A DNA stretch of 52,415 nucleotides from Bacillota bacterium (GCA_023512105.1 JAIMAE010000004.1:1-52415), one strand, 5' to 3'. Positions 17,438-25,694 are shown, counted from the stretch's first letter. The notes: generated by a model from the sequence alone, not told the origin. Program-made: numbers and translations.

Positions 17438-18475
17438 CTATCCGCCCACCGACGGTTGGGTTTCGCTCATCAGGCGCATCGGGTCGAGGGCCATCGCCTC
17501 GCGCACCCCCTGCATGGTCGCCTCCGCCTCCTTGCGGGCCTGCGTCGCCCCATGGTGGAGGATCTCCCCAACGGTCTGGGCATGGCGGCTCCAGTAGTCC
17601 CGGCGTTCGCGGATGGGGTCGAGCGCCTGATTGATCGCGCCGCTCAGCAGGGCCTTGCAGTCGACGCAGCCCAGCGTCGCTCCCCGACAGCCCTCCTCGA
17701 CCTCGGCCACCGTGGCCGGAGCCGAAAACACGCGATGCAAGGCAAAGACCGGGCACACCTCGGGATGGCCGGGGTCGCGCCGGCGAACCCGGGCCGGGTC
17801 GGTGACCATGGTGGCCACCTTGCTGCGCACCGCCTCCGGCGTCTCTCGCAAGGACAGGGTGTTGCCGTAACTCTTGCTCATCTTGCGCCCGTCCAGCCCC
17901 GGCAACACTTTGGCCTCGGTCAACAGCGGCTCGGGCTCGACCAGGCGGGCCCGGGGGTACAGCCCATTAAACCGGCGCACCACCTCCCGGCTCAACTCCA
18001 AGTGAGGCACCTGGTCGAGTCCCACCGGCACCCAACGGGCTCGATACAGCGCGATATCTGCGGTCTGCAGCACCGGGTAGCCCAAAAATCCGTAGCTGTG
18101 AATCTCGCGCTGGGCCAATTCCTTCAGCTTCTCTTTGTAGCTGGGGACCCGCTCCAGCCACCCCAGCGGGGTGACCATCCCCAACAACAAGGCCAGTTCG
18201 GCGTGCTGGGAGACCCAGGACTGGGGAAAGATCACCGAGCGTTCCGGATCCAGGCCGGCCGCCAGCCAGTCGATCACCATCTCCCGGGTAAGAGCCGGCA
18301 GTTCCTCGGTGTGTTGATACAAGGTCGTCAGGGCATGCCAGTCCGCGACCATGAAGAAGCACCGGTAGCGGTCCTGCAACTGCACCCAATTGACCAGGGC
18401 CCCCTGCCAGTTGCCGAGATGAAGCACTCCCGAGGGCTGCATCCCGGATAGCACACGTTGTTCTCCCGCGTCCAC
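17438..18475 (-). CDS. trpS: Tryptophanyl-tRNA synthetase
   Basis: Charges tRNA-Trp. The 345-residue class I synthetase has the HIGH variant HLGN in SGVLHLGNWQGAL, the tryptophan pocket residues in GFLGYPVLQTADIALYRA, GLDQVPHLELSREV and an intact KMSKS in GRKMSKSYGNTL. Cys pairs in a GCVDCK segment near the C-terminal helices are typical of this subgroup. GTG at 18475 follows GGGGAG closely. No T-box leader was seen because the gene is embedded between the protease gene and scpA with 13- and 10-base gaps. Confidence 0.95.
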   Translation of the reverse strand: MDAGEQRVLSGMQPSGVLHLGNWQGALVNWVQLQDRYRCFFMVADWHALTTLYQHTEELPALTREMVIDWLAAGLDPERSVIFPQSWVSQHAELALLLGMVTPLGWLERVPSYKEKLKELAQREIHSYGFLGYPVLQTADIALYRARWVPVGLDQVPHLELSREVVRRFNGLYPRARLVEPEPLLTEAKVLPGLDGRKMSKSYGNTLSLRETPEAVRSKVATMVTDPARVRRRDPGHPEVCPVFALHRVFSAPATVAEVEEGCRGATLGCVDCKALLSGAINQALDPIRERRDYWSRHAQTVGEILHHGATQARKEAEATMQGVREAMALDPMRLMSETQPSVGG

Positions 18476-18488
18476 GCTCTCCCCACCT

Positions 18489-19124
18489 CTACGTCAAACT
18501 GACCAGCCAATTGACCACGCTCTGGCGCACCGGGACCATGATCCACTGAAAGATCGGCGTAAACAACAGCAGGGCCAACAAGATCCAGATCCCATACGGT
18601 TCTAACCGATTGTACCGCGCGGCCCACCTCGGAGGCAAAATACCCGCCACCACCCGGGAGCCGTCGAGCGGCGGGATGGGAATCAGGTTAAAGAGGCCAA
18701 AGGCGACGTTGAGGACCACCATCTCGCCGACGATCCGCAAGACCCAAACCCCGATCCCGTTCCCGGTGACAAACCCCGGCAGGCGGCCCAACCCGGCCAC
18801 CACCAAGGCCGCCACCCAGGCCACCACGAAATTGGCGGCAGGGCCGGCCGCCCCGGTCAACATCAGGTCTCGCCGCGGGCGGCGAAAGTAGCGGACGTCC
18901 ACCGGCATCGGTTTGGCCCAGCCAAATCCGAAGAACAAGAGCGCCAACAGGCCCACCCAATCAATGTGGGCCCACGGCTCCGGCGACAGGCGCCCGGCCC
19001 GGGCCGGGCTGGGGTCGCCCAACAGGTTGGCCACCCAGCCATGGGCGTATTCGTGAAAGCTAATGGCCACCAGGACTGCTGGAATGGCCAATAGGACCTC
19101 TTGCCAGGTCGCCCCTAACAGCAC
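18489..19124 (-). CDS. Site-2 protease family metalloprotease (M50)
   Basis: Intramembrane zinc protease of 211 residues. The metal site is HEYAHG (His24, Glu25, His28) in the first membrane helix, and the third ligand is the Asp in NLIPIPPLDGSRV. Four to five hydrophobic segments are visible and no PDZ domain, as in the short YwhC/SpoIVFB-like group. GTG at 19124 has AAGGAGG 9 bases upstream. The position next to trpS and scpAB is conserved in several Bacillota. The substrate is unknown. Confidence 0.88.
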   Translation of the reverse strand: MLLGATWQEVLLAIPAVLVAISFHEYAHGWVANLLGDPSPARAGRLSPEPWAHIDWVGLLALLFFGFGWAKPMPVDVRYFRRPRRDLMLTGAAGPAANFVVAWVAALVVAGLGRLPGFVTGNGIGVWVLRIVGEMVVLNVAFGLFNLIPIPPLDGSRVVAGILPPRWAARYNRLEPYGIWILLALLLFTPIFQWIMVPVRQSVVNWLVSLT

Positions 19125-19149
19125 CGCCCTGGGCCTCCTTTACGCCGGC

Positions 19150-20493
19150 TTATCCGTTCGCCCCGCGCTCCCAACGTTCCCAAGCGCCATCGAGGCGATA
19201 CAGGTCTTCCCACCGTTCCCGCTGCACCCAAACCTTGGCCTCCCCCTGGTGCACGGCCACCACCGCCGGCCGGGGCACTCGGTTGTAGTTGGAGGCCATG
19301 GCATAGTTGTACGCTCCGGTGACCAAAACCGCCACCAAGTCGCCGACCTCAAGGTCAGCCGGCCATCGGGCCTCTGGGATCAAGATGTCGCCGCTTTCAC
19401 AATACCGCCCGGCCAAGGCCCCGACGAACCCGTCGGCTCCGGGCGCCTTGCCATCCACCACCGCCTGATAGGCGGCCTGGTACAAAGCCGGCCGAATGTT
19501 GTCGCCCATCCCCCCGTCCACGGCCACGTAACGTTTGCCGGACGGCACCCGTTTGATCGCCCCCACCCGGTAGAGGGTTACGCCGGCCTCGGCCACCACC
19601 GAGCGCCCGGGCTCCATCAAGACCTGGGGCGCCGCCATCCCGGCAGGGGTGTACTCGGCGATGACCTGCCGCATTCCTTCCACCACCGTCTCCAAGGCAG
19701 GAGGATCGTCCTCGGCCGTGTACCGCACGCCCAATCCCCCGCCTACATCCAAGATTTCCGGCCAGAACCCGTGGGTGCTCAACGTAACCCGACTGAATGA
19801 GAGCAAGCGTTCCAGATTGGCCAAAAACGGCGCGATCTCTAATATCTGAGAGCCGATGTGGGCGTGAAACCCCACCAGCTGGATCCCGGGCAAGGCCAGG
19901 GCCCGGGCCACCGCCTCTTCGGCAATCCCCTCGCTCATCGCCAGGCCAAACTTGGTGTCGAACTGGCCGGTGCGGATAAAGGCGTGGGTGTGGGCCTCAA
20001 TTCCGGGGGTCAGGCGCAGCACCACCCGGGCCTGGGTGCCGAAATGGCTGGCCGCGCGGCTGAGCGCCTCGAGCTCGTCCAGGCTGTCCACGCCCCACAG
20101 CCCCACCCCGACCTCCAGTCCATACGCGATCTCCTCCGGGGTTTTGACATTGCCGTGAAAGATCGCCCGTTCGGGGCGAAATCCCCCGGCTACCGCGGTG
20201 GCCAACTCGCCTCCGGAGACGACATCGAGGCCTATCCCCAGATCCTCGAGAAGCCCGGCCATGGCCCGGCACAAGAAGGCTTTGCCGGCGAAGTAGGGCA
20301 GTCCGGGCGGGTCTAGCGTCGCCAAGGCTGCGCGATAGCGGGTCAAGCGATCGGCCAAGGTGGCATAGTCCATCACGTACAGCGGGGTGCCAAACCGCTC
20401 CGCCAAATCGCGAATGGGGATGCCGCCGATCGAAATCTGGTGGGAATCGTCCTGGTTCCAGGTAATCGGAAACAATCCTCCGCCCTCCCTCAT
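19150..20493 (-). CDS. lysA: Diaminopimelate decarboxylase
   Basis: Last step of lysine synthesis: decarboxylates meso-diaminopimelate using PLP. The 447-residue protein has the PLP-binding Lys71 in PYFAGKAF, the HIGSQ loop, DVGGGLGVRY, the EPGRSVVAEAG motif, and the second active-site part CESGD and YNYAMASNYN. ATG at 20493 follows TTTGGAG; an upstream TTG at 20502 is less likely. In Bacillus lysA follows spoVAF, and here the same neighbourhood is kept except that the HisA-like gene lies between them. In spore formers the enzyme competes with the spore for diaminopimelate and dipicolinate precursors. Confidence 0.94.
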   Translation of the reverse strand: MREGGGLFPITWNQDDSHQISIGGIPIRDLAERFGTPLYVMDYATLADRLTRYRAALATLDPPGLPYFAGKAFLCRAMAGLLEDLGIGLDVVSGGELATAVAGGFRPERAIFHGNVKTPEEIAYGLEVGVGLWGVDSLDELEALSRAASHFGTQARVVLRLTPGIEAHTHAFIRTGQFDTKFGLAMSEGIAEEAVARALALPGIQLVGFHAHIGSQILEIAPFLANLERLLSFSRVTLSTHGFWPEILDVGGGLGVRYTAEDDPPALETVVEGMRQVIAEYTPAGMAAPQVLMEPGRSVVAEAGVTLYRVGAIKRVPSGKRYVAVDGGMGDNIRPALYQAAYQAVVDGKAPGADGFVGALAGRYCESGDILIPEARWPADLEVGDLVAVLVTGAYNYAMASNYNRVPRPAVVAVHQGEAKVWVQRERWEDLYRLDGAWERWERGANG

Positions 20494-20548
20494 CGGCTCC
20501 AAACGGCCGATAGCGCCTTTTTCGGCGCCTAAGCCTCTTCAGCCTAAC

Positions 20549-20576
20549 ATTATAGAAAGCGGGCGGTCAATTGGAA
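20549..20576 (-). promoter_or_regulatory. Possible sigma-A promoter for lysA
   Basis: On the minus strand a perfect TATAAT (20549-20554) is preceded 16 bases upstream by a poor -35 TTCCAA (20571-20576). The leader of about 50 bases has a 6-bp hairpin GGCGCC/GGCGCT but not the conserved parts of a lysine riboswitch. Confidence 0.4.
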
Positions 20577-20643
20577 GGCAAGATTCCTTCCCGCGGGGAA
20601 ACAGGAGGGAGGGCTTAAAACCTCCCATTGCTTTAGGGAATAC

Positions 20644-20673
20644 TTGACATAGACCTGGGACCAGTTCTATTAT
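20644..20673 (+). promoter_or_regulatory. Strong sigma-A promoter for the HisA-like gene
   Basis: A perfect TTGACA (20644-20649) and TATTAT (20668-20673) with 18-base spacing lie about 40 bases upstream of the ATG at 20717. Two inverted repeats lie just upstream: TTCCCGCGGGGAA near 20588-20600, and GGGAGG with CCTCCC near 20608-20626. Confidence 0.7.
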
Positions 20674-20716
20674 TCTTACATAAGTGAAGTCCGGTATTGG
20701 GAGAGGAGGGAAGGGC

Positions 20717-21367
20717 ATGTTCGCGGTGATTCCGTCGATCCCAGTGGCCCATGGGCGAATCGCCGGGGTGGGCTCGGAGCCCGTTCCCCGCAACCCCCTC
20801 GCCGTCGCCTGGTCGTGGATCGCGGCCGGAGCTCGGCGCCTGCATTTGGAGGAGGTGGCGCCCCGGACACCCCCCGCCACCGTCCCCGCCCTGCTCCTCG
20901 GATGCGCCCGCGGGCAGGCCGCCATCCAAGTCGGCGGGGGAATCTACACTCCCCAGCAAGCGCGACAGCTGGTCGGCCTGGGCGCCGAGGCCTTGGTCCT
21001 CCGGAGCGCGCTGTACCGCCCCCGCCAACTGGAGGCGATCGCCGGCGCAGTCGGCCCCCATCGGTTGATCATCGCCCCGGGAATCGAGGAGCCCGATCCT
21101 GAGGCGGTGCTCCAACGCGCCTGGGGCCTCGGGGTGCGCGACCTCTGGCTTCCCTCCCATCCCCTGTGGGACCGCCGATTGGAGCCACTGCTGGCCCGAG
21201 GTTGGACCATTTGGATCGGCGGGGGGGTGACCAGTGTGGAGGCGGTCTTGCGCTACCGGGCGGCCGGAGTGCGGGGGGTGGTCATTGGCCGAGCCTTGTA
21301 CCAAAAGACCTTTGACCTGCAACAGGTCAAGACCGCGCTGGCGGCCGCAGCCGGCGGCGAACGCTAG
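20717..21367 (+). CDS. HisA/HisF-like TIM-barrel protein without catalytic Asp residues
   Basis: A 216-residue half-repeat beta/alpha barrel. Both phosphate-binding turns of HisA/HisF are present: IQVGGGIYTPQQARQLVGLGAEALVLRSAL in the first half (given as two runs: IQVGGGIYTPQQARQ and LVGLGAEALVLRSAL) and IWIGGGVTSVEAVLRY with GVVIGRALY in the second. The N terminus MFAVIPSIPVAHGR aligns with the HisA start, but the catalytic Asp of the AID motif is Pro, and the second-half acid-base Asp strand reads LIIAPGIEE. It is therefore unlikely to be ProFAR isomerase. ATG at 20717 has GAGGAGGG upstream. No histidine genes are nearby. It sits alone on the plus strand between spoVAF and lysA. Confidence 0.7.
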   Translation: MFAVIPSIPVAHGRIAGVGSEPVPRNPLAVAWSWIAAGARRLHLEEVAPRTPPATVPALLLGCARGQAAIQVGGGIYTPQQARQLVGLGAEALVLRSALYRPRQLEAIAGAVGPHRLIIAPGIEEPDPEAVLQRAWGLGVRDLWLPSHPLWDRRLEPLLARGWTIWIGGGVTSVEAVLRYRAAGVRGVVIGRALYQKTFDLQQVKTALAAAAGGER

Positions 21368-21368
21368 G

Positions 21369-22895
21369 CTACTCCCGCGGACCCGGCCGCCGATGGGTGC
21401 GGTCTTGAGGGAGGGTTAGCGAAGGACGCATGTACTTCCAGTTCAACGGCTTTCGGACCAACGCGGCCGCCAACTCCGATAAGTGCATGGGCAACAGCGG
21501 CCACAGGTACGGAATGTCCAACGAGGTGGTGCGGATCAAGATCAAGAAGGGCAGGAGCAGCCCGGCGGCAAACCCGGCCCAGACCGCGTGCAGCGCGATC
21601 CCGACGCCCGTCAGCCCCAACAGGACCAGCCGCATCACTCGCACCGACATGCCGAAGTCTAGGTCCGGCGCGGCAAAGGTCCCCACCGCGGCAATGGTGA
21701 CGTAGACCAAGGCCTCGGCGTCGATCAGGTTGGCCTTGACGGCGATGTCGCCCAGGAGGATGGCCCCAAAAAACCCCATGGCTTGAGTCAGCGGGTCTGG
21801 GCTGAAGGTCAGGGCCAGGCGCAAGAGGTCGACCCCGAACTCCAAGCCTGCGATCTGCCAAAAGAGGGGAATTTGGTTGACCTGCGGCCGGGTCAAGACC
21901 CCCCACCCGTCTCCAAACCGCACCCCGGAGGCCAAAAGCGCCAGCCACAGCGGGGGGCCCACCCAGGAGAAGACCAAGCCTAAGAAGCGCACCCATTTCA
22001 AGTAGGTGCCGACCACAATGCCCTCGTGGTACTCTTCCACCGATTGTAAAAAGCTGAAGAACGAGACCGGGAGAATCAAGGCGTTGGGCGAGGTGTCGAT
22101 CATCACCAGCACATGCCCTTCGGTGAGGTGTTCGGCCGCCACGTCGGGACGTTCGGTGAAGCGCGAGACGGGAAACGGGTTCCACCACGGCCGCTTAATC
22201 AGCCATTCCTCCAATGCCTTTTCCGACATGGTCAAGGCGTCGACGTCGATCGATTGGATCCGGCGCCGGATCTCGCGCACGAAATAGGGGTTGGCCACGT
22301 CTTTGAGGTAGATCAAGGCCAAGTCGCTCTTGGAGCGGCGGCCGACCTCAAACATCTCGATGCGCAGATTGGGATCCCGCAGCCGGCGGCGGATCAACAC
22401 CGTGTTGTAGACCAATGTCTCCACAAATCCGTCGTGAGGACCGCGCAGCACTCGCTCGATCGTCGGCTCCTGGGGGTTGCGGTCGGGGTACTTGCGGACG
22501 TCGAGGACGATGGCGTGGCGCACCCCGTCCACCAACAGCGCCACCGGGCCGGCCAAGACCTGGTCGGCGGTGGTCTTCAGTTCCTCCTCGGGTTTGACCT
22601 CGATGTAGGGGATGCGCTCGTGCAAAAGTTCTTTGATCGACACCGGGTCGTAGGCCCGTTCGGGTTGCCGGTACAGCTGCTCCAAGATCAGGGTCAACAC
22701 GGTTTCGTTGACAAACGAATCTAAGTAGACCAGGGCCGCCCGCCGCCCGCCTAACCGGAACTCGCGCACGATGACGTCAAACGTCTCTTTATAACCCAGG
22801 TAATCCTTCAGCCAACCCAGATTCTCCTCCAGGTCGTGGCTGACCTCCTCGCGATACGCCCGCGCCTTACCCCGGACTTGGTACTGGACTTCCAT
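21369..22895 (-). CDS. spoVAF: Stage V sporulation protein AF (GerA family)
   Basis: SpoVAF belongs to the GerA germinant-receptor A-subunit family and modulates dipicolinate release. The 508-residue protein has a large N-terminal soluble region with SFVNETVLTLILEQL, TVLIRRRLRDPNLRIEMFEVGRRSKSD (two runs, 12 and 15 residues) and KRPWWNPFP, then about five membrane helices beginning VSFFSFLQSVEEY. The C-terminal tail is short and basic. ATG at 22895 is preferred over GTG at 22904 because it is 8 bases after GGGAAGGGAG. It overlaps the spoVAEa end by 29 bases. Confidence 0.92.
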   Translation of the reverse strand: MEVQYQVRGKARAYREEVSHDLEENLGWLKDYLGYKETFDVIVREFRLGGRRAALVYLDSFVNETVLTLILEQLYRQPERAYDPVSIKELLHERIPYIEVKPEEELKTTADQVLAGPVALLVDGVRHAIVLDVRKYPDRNPQEPTIERVLRGPHDGFVETLVYNTVLIRRRLRDPNLRIEMFEVGRRSKSDLALIYLKDVANPYFVREIRRRIQSIDVDALTMSEKALEEWLIKRPWWNPFPVSRFTERPDVAAEHLTEGHVLVMIDTSPNALILPVSFFSFLQSVEEYHEGIVVGTYLKWVRFLGLVFSWVGPPLWLALLASGVRFGDGWGVLTRPQVNQIPLFWQIAGLEFGVDLLRLALTFSPDPLTQAMGFFGAILLGDIAVKANLIDAEALVYVTIAAVGTFAAPDLDFGMSVRVMRLVLLGLTGVGIALHAVWAGFAAGLLLPFLILIRTTSLDIPYLWPLLPMHLSELAAALVRKPLNWKYMRPSLTLPQDRTHRRPGPRE

Positions 22896-23466
22896 TGCGC
22901 TCACTCCCTTCCCGCCGTAAGATTTCTTGCAACGCCCGCCGGGTCGCCGGAGCCCCTTGTGCCGGGTCGTCCGCCCCCTCCATCTTTCCCGGGTCCCCGA
23001 GGCCTATCACCGGCACCTCGGGGTAGCGGGCCAACACATCCACGGTGTCGCCGTGCAAAATCGCCCCGGCCGGCTCCCCCTCCTTGGTCACCGCCCCCTC
23101 GGTCAGCCGAGCCCGGGCAGTGACCGAGGAATCCGGCTCTACCCCTCGCACCCCCTTGGTGTGGGCCGCCACCGCAACCACGCCTAGCACCGCCAGCCGA
23201 GGCGAACGGAGGATCTCCTCCAGGGCGCGTTCCCCGCGCCCGCGCTCAGGGTCGCCCCGATCGTCGACCATGGCCACCACCGGGTCTCCCGGTGTCTGGA
23301 CGATGGCCTCGATCAGCGACGGGCCGCGCAGGGGAGTTGGGTTTCCCTGGGTGTCCCGCACCACCCCGAGGCCGAGTCGGTCGCACGCCGCCTTCAGCGC
23401 CTGATAAGCCCGATGGTCGCCATCGGTGAGCACGATCACCCGCTTCTTGACACCGATCTCCGCCAC
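22867..23466 (-). CDS. spoVAEA: Stage V sporulation protein AEa
   Basis: Soluble member of the spoVA operon, 199 residues. It begins with the family motif VIVLTDGDHRAYQALKAAC, followed by GNPTPLRGPSLIEAI, VVAMVDDRGD and GVVAVAAHTKGVRGVEPD. It is found in the same place in Bacillus; its role in dipicolinate transport is unknown. The GTG at 23466 is only zero bases from GATAGGAG and an in-frame TAG precedes it, so a non-standard start slightly downstream cannot be excluded. The C terminus overlaps spoVAF. Confidence 0.88.
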   Translation of the reverse strand: MAEIGVKKRVIVLTDGDHRAYQALKAACDRLGLGVVRDTQGNPTPLRGPSLIEAIVQTPGDPVVAMVDDRGDPERGRGERALEEILRSPRLAVLGVVAVAAHTKGVRGVEPDSSVTARARLTEGAVTKEGEPAGAILHGDTVDVLARYPEVPVIGLGDPGKMEGADDPAQGAPATRRALQEILRREGSERNGSPVPSPG

Positions 23467-23484
23467 CTCCTATCTGCTTGGCCG

Positions 23485-23835
23485 TTAGGCCTTGGGGCGA
23501 AAGACCAGCGCGGCCGCCAGTCCAAACAGGACCGCCGCCTTGATCCCGCCCGCAGCCGCCGACAATCCCCCCGTGAACAGCCCCCACACCCCTTCTTGGG
23601 CCACCGCCTTGCCGATCCCCTTGACCAAGGTGTATCCAAACCCGGGCAGTGGCACCGTCGCGCCTGCTCCCGCCCATTGGACCAGGGCGTGGTACCAGGG
23701 AGTCCCCCCGGCGATGGCACCGGCCACCACGAACACCACCAACACGTGTGCCGGAGTGAGGTTGGTCCAATCCAACAGGCACTGTGCAGCCACGCACATC
23801 GCCCCCCCGATCACAAACGCCCACAGGAAGGTCAC
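23485..23835 (-). CDS. spoVAEB: Stage V sporulation protein AEb
   Basis: Small membrane protein (116 residues, the standard length) of the SpoVA dipicolinate channel. Hydrophobic segments include FLWAFVIGGAMCVAAQCLLD and LVVFVVAGAIAGG; the Gly-rich VPLPGFGYTLVKGI resembles SpoVAC. GTG at 23835 overlaps the spoVAD stop as GTGA and has GGGGGAG upstream. Confidence 0.9.
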   Translation of the reverse strand: MTFLWAFVIGGAMCVAAQCLLDWTNLTPAHVLVVFVVAGAIAGGTPWYHALVQWAGAGATVPLPGFGYTLVKGIGKAVAQEGVWGLFTGGLSAAAGGIKAAVLFGLAAALVFRPKA

Positions 23836-24866
23836 CTCGCCTCTCCCCCTCGCTCCGCTCGCAGGGAGACCGCGTGCGCGATCGAAGGAATGCTTTCCCC
23901 TTGTTGGGCGGTGGTGGGAGAGAGCAGGGCCCCGGTCGCCGCCAGCAACAGCCGCCGCCATCCTCCCTGGGTCAGCTGGTGACTGAGATAGCCCCCAAAC
24001 ACCGCCGCCGAGCATCCGGCCCCCGAGGCGCCGTTGTGGACGTCCTGTCGTTGGAGGTCGTAGAGCACGCGGCCGCAGTCGTCTAAGCGCGCCCGCCAGT
24101 CTTCCCCGAGCTCCTCCTGGGCCAACTTGAGGGCCAGGCGACGCCCAAATTCTCCTAAGTCACCGGTAAAGATGGCGTCGTAGTCTTCGACCGTGCGCCC
24201 GAGCGCCCGCAGATGGCGATGAATGGTGTCCACCGCCGCCGGAGCCATCGCTGAGCCATAGTCGTTGGGGTCCTTCTGGCCGTAGTCCACCACCCGCCCG
24301 ATGGTCACCGCCTCCACCGCGATCGGCCCGGGAGCGCTGGCCAACACCGAGCTTCCGGCCGCGGTCGCGGTCCAGGACGAGGTGGGATAGCGTTGGTTGC
24401 CCAGCTCCACCGGATAGCGGAACTGGCGCTCGGCGGCGTAATGGTGGCTGACCGCGCTGGCCAACACCACCGCCGGCCCCCCGCCGGCGACCAAAAGGCT
24501 TCCCACCGCCAACGCCTCGGTAAAGGTGGCGCAGGCGGCAAACATGCCAAGGAGCGGTCGCCCGTGGGCGCGGCCGACAAACGAGGTGGTCACCAGCTGG
24601 TCCAAAAGGTCCCCGCCGAGCACCAGCTCCACCGCCGGCCAGTCCAACCGCGCCTTGGCCAGGGCAATTTCCTGGGAGCGCTGCAAGAGTTCGCGCTCTT
24701 CGCGTTCAAAACTGCGGCTGGAGCCAGATGGGCTCCAGGTGACATCGAAATAATGCCCCAGCGGCCCCTGCGCCTCTTTATCCCCCACCACCGTGCCGCT
24801 GGCCAGGATGTAGACGCCCTCCACCGCGTAGCTGCCTTCCCCGATCGCCGCAACCCGCCGCGTCAT
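23832..24866 (-). CDS. spoVAD: Stage V sporulation protein AD
   Basis: SpoVAD binds dipicolinic acid on the outer face of the spore inner membrane. It has a thiolase-like fold. The 344-residue protein shows GPLGHYFDVTW, GDLLDQLVTTSFVGR, the FAACATFTEALAVGS segment (Cys at the thiolase nucleophile position), HYAAERQFRYPVELG and DVHNGASGAGCSA. ATG at 24866 overlaps the spoVAC stop as ATGA; GGGGTGG provides the ribosome site. Confidence 0.95.
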   Translation of the reverse strand: MTRRVAAIGEGSYAVEGVYILASGTVVGDKEAQGPLGHYFDVTWSPSGSSRSFEREERELLQRSQEIALAKARLDWPAVELVLGGDLLDQLVTTSFVGRAHGRPLLGMFAACATFTEALAVGSLLVAGGGPAVVLASAVSHHYAAERQFRYPVELGNQRYPTSSWTATAAGSSVLASAPGPIAVEAVTIGRVVDYGQKDPNDYGSAMAPAAVDTIHRHLRALGRTVEDYDAIFTGDLGEFGRRLALKLAQEELGEDWRARLDDCGRVLYDLQRQDVHNGASGAGCSAAVFGGYLSHQLTQGGWRRLLLAATGALLSPTTAQQGESIPSIAHAVSLRAERGGEAR

Positions 24867-25312
24867 ATCGCCACCCCAAAGACCAGGCGGACCAGCCCGA
24901 CGACAAAGGCGGCGGCCATGCCCCAGGCCAAAACCGGACCGGCCACCGTAAACAGCCGGGCCCCTACCCCCAGCACCAGCCCCTCGGCGCGAAACTCCAT
25001 GGCCGGCGCCACCATGGCATTGGCGAATCCGGTGATGGGAAGGCTGGCCCCCATCCCGCCCAGCTTGGTCAGGCGGTCGTACCAGCCGAGTCCGGTAAAG
25101 AGCGCGCTGAGCCCGATCAAGACGATCGCGGTGGGAGTGCTGGCCTTCTCTGGGGAAAGGCCCTGCCGCAAAAACACCCACTGGATGATCTGGCCGACCT
25201 CACTGATCGCGCCCCCGACCAGAAAGGCTGCCACCAGGTTCATGGCCACCGGTTTTTTCGGCCGCATGGTCTTGACCCAATACTGGTATCGCGCCTGTGC
25301 CGACTGCGACAC
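24863..25312 (-). CDS. spoVAC: Stage V sporulation protein AC
   Basis: Mechanosensitive channel-like membrane subunit of the SpoVA complex, which imports dipicolinate into the forespore and releases it at germination. The 149 residues match the usual 150. After the soluble start YQYWVKTMRPKKP come membrane segments such as LVAAFLVGGAISEVGQIIQW and TAIVLIGLSALFTGLGWYD and the Gly-rich GGMGASLPITGFANAM. GTG at 25312 has AAAGGAGGG 7 bases upstream. It is the first gene of the spoVA group here: spoVAA and spoVAB, usual upstream, are not in the window. Confidence 0.94.
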   Translation of the reverse strand: MSQSAQARYQYWVKTMRPKKPVAMNLVAAFLVGGAISEVGQIIQWVFLRQGLSPEKASTPTAIVLIGLSALFTGLGWYDRLTKLGGMGASLPITGFANAMVAPAMEFRAEGLVLGVGARLFTVAGPVLAWGMAAAFVVGLVRLVFGVAI

Positions 25313-25366
25313 GCAGGCCCTCCTTTCCAGCCTAGACAAGCCCGAAGGCAAAGCAGGGGGAGGGAA

Positions 25367-25386
25367 GGAGGTCAGATAAGACCTCC
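25367..25386 (-). other. Hairpin between the dodecin gene and spoVAC
   Basis: GGAGGTC (25367-25373) and GACCTCC (25380-25386) form a 7-bp stem with a 6-base loop, 13 bases after the dodecin stop. No T tract follows on the minus strand, so it may stabilise the short dodecin mRNA or act as an attenuator before spoVAC. Confidence 0.4.
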
Positions 25387-25399
25387 TACCTACCTCCAG

Positions 25400-25615
25400 C
25401 TAGCGACGGGAATTGTCCACCCCAAAGGCCAGCTTGACGTCGACCTTGTACTCGGTGATCTGGCCGTTTTGCACGCTGGCCGTCCAGTTGGTGACCTCGA
25501 CGCCGGTGATGTTGTCCACCGTCTTGGCCGCCTCGCGCACCGCGCTGTTGACCGCATCCTGCCAGCTGTTGGTCGATTCCCCGACCAACTCGATGACTTT
25601 AGCGACATTGGCCAT
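25400..25615 (-). CDS. Dodecin family flavin-binding protein
   Basis: Dodecins are 12-subunit spherical proteins that store or protect flavins or coenzyme A. The 71-residue protein matches in length and in pattern: VAKVIELVGESTNSWQDAVN, AKTVDNITGVEV, the flavin-stacking Trp in VTNWTASVQNGQI and the C-terminal strand KVDVKLAFGVD. ATG at 25615 has GGGAGG 8 bases upstream. It lies between sigF and spoVAC behind a sequence that resembles a forespore (sigma-F/G) promoter. Confidence 0.9.
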   Translation of the reverse strand: MANVAKVIELVGESTNSWQDAVNSAVREAAKTVDNITGVEVTNWTASVQNGQITEYKVDVKLAFGVDNSRR

Positions 25616-25653
25616 ATAAAAACCTCCCTTCCCCATGTTGCAGGGTCCAGGAG

Positions 25654-25682
25654 TAGTATGAGCCGGCGCCCTTGTTTTACGC
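25654..25682 (-). promoter_or_regulatory. Forespore (sigma-F/sigma-G) type promoter before the dodecin gene
   Basis: On the minus strand GCGTA (25678-25682) and CATACTA (25654-25660) are 17 bases apart. The -10 fits the sigma-G consensus CATNNTA fully and the -35 fits GYATA at four of five bases. It lies between the sigF stop and the dodecin ATG and may also feed spoVAC-AF. Confidence 0.45.
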
Positions 25683-25694
25683 GGAAGCCGCGGG

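Noticed and set aside
20503-20640. Lysine riboswitch or T-box before lysA
   Set aside because: The leader predicted from the TATAAT is only about 50 bases and lacks the conserved core sequences of either element.
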